15,685 bases of DNA from DATBDM01 sp036269915 (GTDB lineage Bacteria; Actinomycetota; Thermoleophilia; Solirubrobacterales; Solirubrobacteraceae), in NCBI GenBank assembly GCA_036269915.1, contig DATBDM010000039.1, forward strand, positions 1 to 15,685, written 5' to 3'. A program made the position numbers and the translations under genes. The notes beneath the pieces were generated by a model that made no database searches, was not told where the DNA came from, and saw only the letters and a list, made by a program, of their open reading frames with translations. Shown here piece after piece: positions 6,794 through 13,070 of this stretch (position 1 is the first letter of the stretch; each line of letters starts with the position of its first letter).

Positions 6794-8127
6794 GCGGCGA
6801 CGTCCCGCCCGACGAGCTCGACGCGCTGCTGCACGAGGCGGCGGACTGGCTGCGGATCCCGTCCATCTCGGCGGGCGCGCGCAACCCCGAGGGGCTCGAG
6901 GCGGCCGCGGTGTGGGCGCAGCAGCGCGTGCTGGCCGCCGGCGGCACCTGCGAGCTGGTCCCGACGGCCGGCGGGGCGCCGCTCGTCGTCGGCGAGCTCC
7001 GCGGGGCGCGCGACGACGCCCCGACGATCCTGATCTACGGCCACTACGACGTGCAGGACCCGGGCGACGAGGCGCTGTGGAGCTCCTCCCCGTTCGAGCC
7101 CGACATCCGCGACGGGCGCCTCTACGCGCGCGGCGCCGCCGACGACAAGGGCAACTTCCTGCCGCTGCTGCATGTCGCCTGCGCCATGGCCGACTCCGGC
7201 GAGCTGCCCGTCCACGTGCGCGTGCTGATCGAGGGAGCCGAGGAGAGCGGCTCCGACGACGTCAACCTGTGGGTGCTGGCCGACGAGCGCGGGGCCGACG
7301 CGGTGATCGTCTTCGACTCGGGCATGGTCGACGCCGACACGCCGGCGCTGACCGTCGCCACCCGCGGCATGGTCTTCGCGCATCTCGAGGTCCGCACGGG
7401 CGAGCGCAACGCGCACTCGGGCATGTACGGGGGCGCCGCGCTGAACGCCTTCCACGCGCTGCACCGCATCCTCGACGCGGTGCTGCCCGGTCCCGACGGC
7501 CGTCTGCCCGCGCCGCTGCGCGAGGGCGTGATCGAGCCGACCGAGGCCGAGCGCGCGGGCTGGGCGACGCTGCCGCCCGGCGCGGACCAGCTCGCGGAGA
7601 TCGGCGCGCGCCCGGCCGACCCGCGCGCGGCCCAGGAGTTCAACGAGCGCACGACCGCCGACGCCTCGCTCGACGTCCACCGCGTCGTCGGCGGCGAGGT
7701 CCGCACCATCGTCCCGCCGGTCGCGCGTGCCGACCTCTCGGTCCGGCTTGCGCCCGGCCAGGACCCCGAGGCGATCGGCGCCGCCCTGGAGCGGCTCCTG
7801 CGCGACGCGCTGCCCGACGGCGCCGAGCTGACCTTCGAGGCCGACCTCGCCTCGCCCTCGCGCTTCGACCCCGACGAGCCCGCGCTGAGGCTGGCGGCCG
7901 AGGCGATGGAGCGCGCGCTGGGCACTGCGCCCGCGATCGTGCGCACGGGCGGCTCGTTGCCGATCCTGGCCGCGTTCATGGAGCGCGGCATCGCGGCGAT
8001 CGTGTCGGGCTTCGGGCTGCCGAGCGACAACATCCACGCCCCGGACGAGTCCTACCGGATCGACTCGCTCGAGATGGGCCGCAAGTCGGCCCGCGCGCTC
8101 TACGAGGACCTCGCGAAGCTGCGCTGA
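6790..8127 (+). CDS. M20 family metallopeptidase (dipeptidase-like)
   Basis: A 445-residue cytoplasmic two-zinc hydrolase of the ArgE/DapE/CPG2/carnosinase superfamily. Visible metal and catalytic residues are His85 and Asp87 in YGHYDVQDP, bridging Asp118 in GAADDKGN, catalytic Glu151 and zinc-binding Glu152 in EGAEESGS, and His416 in NIHAPDE. The inserted dimerisation (lid) domain is marked by RNAHSGMYGG. DSGMVDADTPALTVATRGM and the long spacing favour the dipeptidase (carnosinase-like) branch rather than DapE or ArgE; the substrate is unproven. The GTG start at 6790 overlaps the carboxylase TGA as GTGA, so the pair is co-transcribed and probably translationally coupled. I see no metabolic reason for pairing this peptidase with a biotin-dependent carboxylase. 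Its TGA directly abuts the stop of the convergent DUF1707 gene. Confidence 0.93.
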   Translation: MSGDVPPDELDALLHEAADWLRIPSISAGARNPEGLEAAAVWAQQRVLAAGGTCELVPTAGGAPLVVGELRGARDDAPTILIYGHYDVQDPGDEALWSSSPFEPDIRDGRLYARGAADDKGNFLPLLHVACAMADSGELPVHVRVLIEGAEESGSDDVNLWVLADERGADAVIVFDSGMVDADTPALTVATRGMVFAHLEVRTGERNAHSGMYGGAALNAFHALHRILDAVLPGPDGRLPAPLREGVIEPTEAERAGWATLPPGADQLAEIGARPADPRAAQEFNERTTADASLDVHRVVGGEVRTIVPPVARADLSVRLAPGQDPEAIGAALERLLRDALPDGAELTFEADLASPSRFDPDEPALRLAAEAMERALGTAPAIVRTGGSLPILAAFMERGIAAIVSGFGLPSDNIHAPDESYRIDSLEMGRKSARALYEDLAKLR

Positions 8128-8685
8128 TCAGGCCTCGAGCTCCGCGAATGCCCGCCGGACGGGCAGCGGAGCGGTCCCCTGCGCGTAGAGGACGGTCCCG
8201 CGGCCGTCGGGCACGAGCTCGATCGCGATGTGGTCCTCCGTGCGGATCAGCAGCGCGAAGAGCCCGAGCGGGAAGGTGACGACGACGATCGGGACCACCC
8301 ACAGCGGCGTCCGGCGGCGGACGAAGACCGCTCGCTCGGCCGTGCGCGCGCGCAGGTCGTACCCGGCCCGGTGCAGCGCGGGCGCGACATCGGCCAGCAG
8401 CTCGGCCATGACGCGGTCGGGCGCGCCATCGGTGCGCCAGCGCGCCGCGAAGGGCCGCCGGCCGGGAGCGCGGGGCAGCGCGACGACCGGGACGGGGGCG
8501 GCGGCCGCCCGGTCCGGCGGGAGGTCGGACACGAGCGCGCCCAGCTCGGAGACGAGCTTCGCGCTCCAGGCGGCCGCGATCCGCTCCTCGAGCTCCTCGG
8601 TCGTGATGCGCCCGTCCTCGTGGTGGCGCCGGAGCGACGCGACCGTGCACTCACGGTCGGCATCGGAGCACCGCAGCTCGGTCAT
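8128..8685 (-). CDS. DUF1707 domain-containing membrane protein
   Basis: A 185-residue protein. Residues about 4-56 form a DUF1707 domain: RCSDADRECTVASLRRHHEDGRITTEELEER-like start, then WSAKLVSELGALVSDLP, the pattern found at the N-terminus of many small actinobacterial membrane or cell-envelope proteins. A Pro/Ala-rich linker (about 57-75) and a basic region precede one strongly hydrophobic segment (about 127-147, PLWVVPIVVVTFPLGLFALLI). A short C-terminal segment follows, with IAIELVPDGRGTVLYAQG. No enzyme motif is visible and the function is unknown. ATG 8683-8685 has no Shine-Dalgarno; a TAAGTT hexamer ends 8 bases upstream. Transcription is divergent from the S53 peptidase and convergent with the M20 peptidase, with the two stop codons touching. 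Confidence 0.85.
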   Translation of the reverse strand: MTELRCSDADRECTVASLRRHHEDGRITTEELEERIAAAWSAKLVSELGALVSDLPPDRAAAAPVPVVALPRAPGRRPFAARWRTDGAPDRVMAELLADVAPALHRAGYDLRARTAERAVFVRRRTPLWVVPIVVVTFPLGLFALLIRTEDHIAIELVPDGRGTVLYAQGTAPLPVRRAFAELEA

Positions 8686-8693
8686 CCCCCGCC

Positions 8694-8699
8694 AACTTA
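8694..8699 (-). promoter_or_regulatory. Putative -10 hexamer (TAAGTT) of the DUF1707 gene
   Basis: On the minus strand TAAGTT is followed by 8 bases (GGCGGGGG) and the ATG at 8685, suggesting a near-leaderless transcript. No convincing -35 is seen at 16-18 bases. Confidence 0.35.
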
Positions 8700-8773
8700 C
8701 CCCTGCGACGAGGCCGGCGGCGACAGATGAAGGGACCGTGAGACGCGGCCTAGGCGCGGCCCGTCGCGGCGCG

Positions 8774-8823
8774 TAGAGTCGCGCGCAATCGGCCGAGCGG
8801 GGGCTCGGCCACGCACATGGAGG
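8774..8823 (+). promoter_or_regulatory. Leader of the S53 peptidase gene: -10-like hexamer, hairpin and Shine-Dalgarno
   Basis: TAGAGT (8774-8779) is a -10-like hexamer. It is followed by a perfect 8-bp stem with a 4-base loop (GGCCGAGC 8791-8798, GGGG, GCTCGGCC 8803-8810), then GGAGG (8819-8823) 5 bases before ATG 8829. The hairpin ends 8 bases before the ribosome binding site, close enough to influence its access, or it may be a DNA operator. This is the clearest Shine-Dalgarno in the window and it decides the start codon. Confidence 0.5.
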
Positions 8824-8828
8824 ACGGG

Positions 8829-10352
8829 ATGAGATTCACCCTCACGCGAGGGGCGATCGCCGCTGCGCTGGCGGCGATCGGCCTTGCCATCGCGGTGGCG
8901 CTCGCGATGGCGGGCCACGCGAGCGGCAGCAGCACGGCGCTGCCGACCACGACCGGGGCGATCGTGCCGGCGGTCAGCGACTACCAGCAGATCAACGGGT
9001 CCGAGGTCCCACCGACGCAGGCCCAGTGTGCCTCGGTCGGCCGGCGCTGCTTCAACCCGTACTCGACGCGCTCGGCCTACAACCTCGGCGACCTGATCGG
9101 CGCCGGCAACGACGGCCACGGCAAGACGATCGCCGTCGTGGACTCCTACGGCAGCGACACGATGGCCCACGACCTCGCCGTCTACGACAAGGCCTGGGGC
9201 CTGCCGAAGATGTGCGGCGAGGAGGGCTACACGACCAACTGCGCCGCCGGCGCGCCGAAGTTCAGCGTCCTACACGTGCAGGGCTCGCCCGCCACGAAGG
9301 CGCCTCCGGGCAAGAGCAACGGCACCGGCCAGGAGGACAAGTCGGCGTGGGCGCTCGAGGTCGCGCTCGACGTCGAGGCAGCGCACTCGATCGCGCCGGG
9401 CGCGAACATCCTGCTCGTCGCCACGCCCACGGCCGAGACGCTCGGCGTCCAGGGCCTGCAGCAGATGATGAACGCCGAGCAGTACGTGGTCGACAACCAC
9501 CTGGCCGACGTCATCTCGCAGAGCTTCGGCACCGGCGAGGAGGCCTTCGGGAGCTCGCAGTCGCTGCTGAACCTCCGGCACGCGTTCGTCTCGGCCCAGC
9601 AAGCGGGGATCACCGTGCTCGCGTCCTCGGGCGACGGCGGCTCCTCGAACACGTACAAGGAGCCGGTGAAGAACCCGCGCGAGATCCCGTTCCCGTCGGT
9701 CGGCTGGCCGGCGTCGGATCCGCTCGTGACCGGCGTCGGCGGCACGTACCTGTGCACCGACCCGGAGGCGCCGCAGACCCAGCCGCGGACCTACCTGGCC
9801 GGCGAGCCGGCGGCGCGCTGCAACGCCGGCAACGCCGAGGTCGGCTGGATCGGCTCCGGCGGCGGCTTCAGCCACGTGTTCAGCCGGCCGGCGTTCCAGA
9901 ACACGCTGCCCGCCGGCAGCACGCCGATCCCGTCGTCGCAGCGCGGCGTCCCGGACATCGCGCTGCAGGCGTCGGCGACGACGGGCGCCCTCGTCTACCT
10001 GACGCTGCCACCCGACGGCAACTCCGGCCTGATCTGCGGCTCCGCGCCGTGCTCGACCGGTTGGTACGACATCGGCGGCACCTCGTTGTCCTCGCCCGAG
10101 TGGGCCGGACTGGTGGCGATCGCCGATCAGATCAAGGGCTCGAACGTCGGCTTCATGAACCAGAAGCTGTACAACCTGGCCGCCAACCCGGCCACCTATG
10201 CCAGTGACTTCTTCGACATCACCACTGGCAACAACACCGACTCCGCCGACGTGCCGGGCTTCCCCGCCACGACCGGCTGGGATCCGGTGACCGGGCTCGG
10301 GACGCCGAACGCGGCGACCCTGCTGCCCGCGCTGGCCGCAGCCTCCGGCTGA
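8829..10352 (+). CDS. Secreted S53 family (sedolisin/kumamolisin-like) serine peptidase
   Basis: A 507-residue exported protease. The N-terminus is a Sec-type signal peptide (MRFTLTR then a hydrophobic run to about residue 28; possible cleavage after AMA or GHA near 28-31). The Glu-Asp-Ser machinery of sedolisins is complete: Glu177 and Asp181 in WALEVALDVEAAHSIAPGAN, oxyanion Asp269 in SSGDGGSS, and nucleophile Ser419 in GGTSLSSPEWAG. The C-terminal DFFDITTGNN and GWDPVTGLGTPN correspond to the family's calcium site. Eight cysteines in the mature part (two before 75, then KMC, TNC, YLC, ARC, LIC, APC) suggest up to four disulfides. Only about 45 residues separate the signal peptide from the catalytic domain, so the usual propeptide of nearly 200 residues is missing. 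Start 8829 was chosen over 8817 because of GGAGG at 8819-8823. Confidence 0.93.
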   Translation: MRFTLTRGAIAAALAAIGLAIAVALAMAGHASGSSTALPTTTGAIVPAVSDYQQINGSEVPPTQAQCASVGRRCFNPYSTRSAYNLGDLIGAGNDGHGKTIAVVDSYGSDTMAHDLAVYDKAWGLPKMCGEEGYTTNCAAGAPKFSVLHVQGSPATKAPPGKSNGTGQEDKSAWALEVALDVEAAHSIAPGANILLVATPTAETLGVQGLQQMMNAEQYVVDNHLADVISQSFGTGEEAFGSSQSLLNLRHAFVSAQQAGITVLASSGDGGSSNTYKEPVKNPREIPFPSVGWPASDPLVTGVGGTYLCTDPEAPQTQPRTYLAGEPAARCNAGNAEVGWIGSGGGFSHVFSRPAFQNTLPAGSTPIPSSQRGVPDIALQASATTGALVYLTLPPDGNSGLICGSAPCSTGWYDIGGTSLSSPEWAGLVAIADQIKGSNVGFMNQKLYNLAANPATYASDFFDITTGNNTDSADVPGFPATTGWDPVTGLGTPNAATLLPALAAASG

Positions 10353-10362
10353 CCCATGCGCT

Positions 10363-10393
10363 CCGGGCCCGGTCCCACGCGGACCGGGCCCGG
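10363..10393. terminator. Strong GC hairpin, bidirectional terminator
   Basis: CCGGGCCCGGTCC (10363-10375), loop CACGC, GGACCGGGCCCGG (10381-10393): a perfect 13-bp stem with a 5-base loop. It fills the 50-base gap between the convergent S53 peptidase and HAD genes, 10 bases from each stop. No T-tract follows on either strand, as is common for actinobacterial terminators. Confidence 0.8.
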
Positions 10394-10402
10394 GTGGGCG
10401 CG

Positions 10403-11053
10403 TCAGGCGAGCGCGACGAGCCGGTCGGCGGCGTGCTCGAGCGAGTCCGCCCGGATGCGCGCGTGCATCGCCTCGGGCCAGCCGGCCTGCACGATGCCCC
10501 ACGGCCCGCGGCGGATCAGCACGGCGACCATCCCGGCCGCGACCGCCGGCATCACGTCGTTGTCGACGCGGTCTCCCACGTAGGCGATCTCGGCGGGCTC
10601 GAGCTCGAGCTCGGCCGCGATGCGCGCGAAGAAGCGCGGGTCGGGCTTGGCCAGCCCCCATACCTCGGAGATGCCGACCAGCTCGGAGTCCTCGAGCAGG
10701 TCGCGCACCAGCGGCTCGACGCGCGCGGGCTGGTTGGCCGCGACGCCGACCCGCAGCCCGGCGCCGCGCAGGCGCTCGAGGGCCGGGCGCGCGTCCGCGT
10801 GCAGGTCGTAGAGCGCGCACGGATCGTCGGGGACGCCCGCGGCGGCTCGCGCCGCCACCTCGCGCTGCATCTCGAAGCCCGGGCGCAGCAGCTCGAAGGC
10901 GCTGCGATGGTCGCCACGGCGCTCGATCGTCGCGCCGAGCGCGGCGGACAGCTCGCGCTCCTCGACCCCGATCCAGCTCGCCCATGCCGCCCACGCCCGC
11001 TCCTCGGAGAAGAGCGTGTCCCCGACGTCGAAGACGACGGCCCGCAGCGCCAT
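10403..11053 (-). CDS. HAD superfamily hydrolase (degenerate active-site motifs), last gene of a HAD-MBL-HAD operon
   Basis: A 216-residue Rossmann-fold HAD protein. Motif I is VVFDVGDTLF, with nucleophile Asp9 but glycine at position 11, where phosphatases carry the general acid Asp. Motif II reads VAANQP, with Ala106 instead of Ser/Thr. Motif III keeps Lys136 (LAKPDP) and motif IV keeps GDRVDND (Asp161, Asp164, Asp166). The cap region includes RGDHRSAFELLRPGFE. Nucleophile, Lys and magnesium ligands therefore remain, but the phosphatase-type acid is absent, so the reaction is open: a non-phosphatase HAD, slow phosphatase or altered substrate. ATG 11051-11053 shares one base with the stop of the MBL gene (TGATG), indicating coupled translation. 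Only one lysine occurs in the whole protein. Confidence 0.85.
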   Translation of the reverse strand: MALRAVVFDVGDTLFSEERAWAAWASWIGVEERELSAALGATIERRGDHRSAFELLRPGFEMQREVAARAAAGVPDDPCALYDLHADARPALERLRGAGLRVGVAANQPARVEPLVRDLLEDSELVGISEVWGLAKPDPRFFARIAAELELEPAEIAYVGDRVDNDVMPAVAAGMVAVLIRRGPWGIVQAGWPEAMHARIRADSLEHAADRLVALA

Positions 11054-11832
11054 CAGGACCGCACGCGCTCGACGTTCTCGGCGTGGATGCGCTTCTGCTC
11101 GCCCGTGCGGCGGGCGAGCGGCAGGCTCGCGGAGCCCGGATCGCCGAGCAGCGCCTCGATGTACGCGCGATCCTCGCGCAGGATCGCCGCCGCGCGCTGG
11201 GCGTCCATCGGCTCGCCGTGGCCGGGGACGACGTGCTCGGCCTGGGCGACGAGCGCCTCCAGGCGCCGCAGCGTCGCGAGGTAGGCGTCGGCGGAGCCGC
11301 CCGGCGAGAGCATCGGGATCTCGACCGGCGAGAGGTAGTCGCCCGCCACGAGCACGCGCGCCCACGGGATCCAGATCGCCATGCCGTCGGCGGTGTGCCC
11401 GTCGGACGGGTGCAGCTCGAGCTCGCGCTCGCCGACCCCGATGTGCCCCGGCACCGGGAGCTGCTGGGCGCCCGGCAGGGCCAGCGGCTTGGCCCGCTCG
11501 ACGTAGAGCTCGTCGTCGAAGTCGCGCAGCTCGCGCTGGGCGGCGCCGATCTCGTTGCGCAGTCGCGCTGCCGTGGTCTCGGCGGCGCCGAGCGGCGCCT
11601 CCGGGAAGGCGTAGCCGCCGAGCAGATGGTCCCAGTCGCCATGCGTGGCGAGCAGGCCGACGACGCCGAAGCCGGCCTGCTGCGCGACCGCCGGGACGAT
11701 CTCGAGCTCGTCCGGGAACACGGGCGAGTCGATGCAGAACGCCTCGCCCTGCGAGCGCACCAGCGTGCAGGTGGTCTGGTACGCCCGCGAGATGACGACG
11801 ACGACGTCCTCGTGCAGCCCGACGGCACGCAC
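11053..11832 (-). CDS. MBL-fold metallo-hydrolase with a variant HxDxDH motif
   Basis: A 259-residue metallo-beta-lactamase-fold protein, probably cytoplasmic (no signal peptide). The metal motif is THGDWDHLLGG: His64, Asp68 and His69 are in place, but the second His of canonical HxHxDH is Asp66. Remaining ligands are visible as His146 (DGHTADG), Asp165 (VAGDYLS) and His205 (VVPGHGEP). This resembles glyoxalase II-like or other hydrolytic MBL enzymes; the substrate cannot be read. The longest form starts at GTG 11830-11832, only 9 bases after the upstream HAD stop, and no Shine-Dalgarno is seen (the upstream bases are pyrimidine-rich), so the exact start is uncertain. It lies between two HAD genes on the same strand, with its stop overlapping the next start. 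Confidence 0.85.
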   Translation of the reverse strand: MRAVGLHEDVVVVISRAYQTTCTLVRSQGEAFCIDSPVFPDELEIVPAVAQQAGFGVVGLLATHGDWDHLLGGYAFPEAPLGAAETTAARLRNEIGAAQRELRDFDDELYVERAKPLALPGAQQLPVPGHIGVGERELELHPSDGHTADGMAIWIPWARVLVAGDYLSPVEIPMLSPGGSADAYLATLRRLEALVAQAEHVVPGHGEPMDAQRAAAILREDRAYIEALLGDPGSASLPLARRTGEQKRIHAENVERVRS

Positions 11833-11841
11833 GAGGAGGAC

Positions 11842-12537
11842 CTAGTTCGCGGCGCCGAGCAGCCGGGCGGCCTCGAGCAGGCTCTTGACCTCGGCCGTCG
11901 GCTTCTTGGCGCCCGCGTCGAGCGTCTCGCCCGAGCGGTTGACCCAGATCACCGGCACCTTGGCCTTCAGGCACGGCTCGACATCGTAGTAGTAGCTCGA
12001 CGCGACGTGGACCCAGCCCTTCTTGGTGCCGATGCGGCGCTCGGCCTCCTTGAAGTGCGCGGGATCCGGCTTGTAGGAGCGCACCTGCTGCGCGGTCACC
12101 ACGAGGTCGAAGTTGACCTTGAAGTGACGCCGGGTCTCCCCGAGCAGCTTGTCGTCGACGTTGGAGATCAGCCCGATGTCGAACTTCTTGGCGAAGCGCT
12201 CGAGCTGGGTGTTGGTCTCCTTGAACGGCGGCCAGCGCGGGATCGAGGCGGGCAGGAAGCCCGAGCGCGAGGGCTCGAGCGGCCAGCCCAGCTCGCGCGA
12301 GATCTGCACGGCGGTCCGGCGCAGGACCTCGGCGTAGAGCTCGTAGGAGCCCGACTTGATCTCCTGCTGCGTCTGGTGGAAGAGGGGGATCAGCTCGTCG
12401 CGCGACAGCGTGTAGCCGTCGCGGGCGGCTTCCTTGGCAAACGCGTCGAAGACACCCGTCTCCCAGTCGATCAGGGTGCCGTACACGTCGAAGGTGACGA
12501 AGTTGACTTCCTTGGGCAACGGCATGCGGCCGTGCAT
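11842..12537 (-). CDS. HAD-IA hydrolase, haloacid dehalogenase type II-like
   Basis: A 231-residue first gene of the minus-strand trio. Motif I is FDVYGTLIDW (nucleophile Asp17 with Tyr19, the DxYGT form seen in L-2-haloacid dehalogenases). Motif II is ISNVDD (Ser125, Asn126), motif III SYKPDP (Lys156), and motif IV HVASSYYYDVEP (Asp185) followed by VIWVNR, a tail typical of this HAD branch. Dehalogenase-like motifs do not prove dehalogenation; many members have unknown substrates. It is unusually lysine-rich for this window (17 Lys against one in the HAD two genes downstream), so its history may differ from its operon partners. The start could be ATG 12537 or ATG 12525 (MPLPKE); no Shine-Dalgarno separates them. 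It is divergent from the NfeD gene across 62 bases. Confidence 0.85.
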   Translation of the reverse strand: MHGRMPLPKEVNFVTFDVYGTLIDWETGVFDAFAKEAARDGYTLSRDELIPLFHQTQQEIKSGSYELYAEVLRRTAVQISRELGWPLEPSRSGFLPASIPRWPPFKETNTQLERFAKKFDIGLISNVDDKLLGETRRHFKVNFDLVVTAQQVRSYKPDPAHFKEAERRIGTKKGWVHVASSYYYDVEPCLKAKVPVIWVNRSGETLDAGAKKPTAEVKSLLEAARLLGAAN

Positions 12538-12575
12538 TGTGGCATCCCCGCCTGTAAGCGGCCTTCTGACGGGAG

Positions 12576-12594
12576 TACGATCTGATCAGAGAGG
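12576..12594 (+). promoter_or_regulatory. Putative -10 (TACGAT) and ribosome binding site of the NfeD-slipin operon
   Basis: TACGAT (12576-12581) lies 18 bases before ATG 12600, with the purine run AGAGAGG (12588-12594) 5 bases before the start as a plausible Shine-Dalgarno. No good -35 is seen. Confidence 0.35.
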
Positions 12595-12599
12595 CTCAC

Positions 12600-13070
12600 A
12601 TGTCCACATTCGGCGTCGTGCTGATGGTCGTGGGCGCCGCGCTCATGGTGGCGGAGGCGCATGTGCCGACCCACGGCCTGTTGGCCACCGCCGCCACCGC
12701 GGCGCTGGTCACCGGCCTCGTGCTGGCGCTCTCGGGCGCGGGCGTGCCGGTCGCCGCCGTCGTCTCCGTCGGACTCGTCACCGCGCTTGCCGGGCTCGCC
12801 CTCGCCGCCGTGATCGTGCGGGCGTCGCTGGCGGTACGCCGCCGGAGCATCCGTTCGGGGCCGCGGGCACTGATCGGGCGGATCGGGACGGTGCGAGCGG
12901 TGCCTGACCCGCTCGGCCAGGTGCTGGTCGACGGGGCGCTGTGGCGCGCGCGGCTGTGGGCGCTCGAGGAGGACGGGCCGGTCGCCGAGGGCGACGCGGT
13001 CGTCGTGGACCGCGTCGACGGGCTGACCCTCACGGTCCGGCCCGCCGAGGAATGGGAGATGTTGCCGTGA
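12600..13070 (+). CDS. NfeD-like membrane protein
   Basis: A 156-residue protein with about two or three hydrophobic segments in residues 4-77 (FGVVLMVVGAALMVAEA, LLATAATAALVTGLVLALSG, VAAVVSVGLVTALAGLALAAVIV). A small soluble C-terminal domain of beta character follows (about 88-150, GRIGTVRAVPDPLGQVLVDGALWRA and EGDAVVVDRVDGLTLTVRP), matching the OB-like NfeD domain. It lacks the N-terminal ClpP-like protease domain of long NfeD proteins, so it is the short (NfeD1b) type normally paired with a slipin, and that is exactly its context. It probably anchors or organises the membrane assembly of the SPFH partner. The stop overlaps the partner's GTG by 4 bases. Confidence 0.9.
   Translation: MSTFGVVLMVVGAALMVAEAHVPTHGLLATAATAALVTGLVLALSGAGVPVAAVVSVGLVTALAGLALAAVIVRASLAVRRRSIRSGPRALIGRIGTVRAVPDPLGQVLVDGALWRARLWALEEDGPVAEGDAVVVDRVDGLTLTVRPAEEWEMLP

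Noticed and set aside
6424..8037. 537-codon minus-strand open frame over the carboxylase and M20 genes
   Set aside because: It is antisense to two genes with complete catalytic motifs; absence of stops is expected at this G+C.
9270..11050. Very long minus-strand open frame (over 800 codons with its extension) across the S53 peptidase and the HAD gene
   Set aside because: It is a shadow frame opposite the S53 gene and out of phase with the HAD gene, with an Arg/Ala/Gly-rich composition and no motifs.
11833..11841. Run GAGGAGGAC near the MBL start considered as a Shine-Dalgarno
   Set aside because: It is purine-rich only on the plus strand; the gene is on the minus strand, where it reads as pyrimidines.
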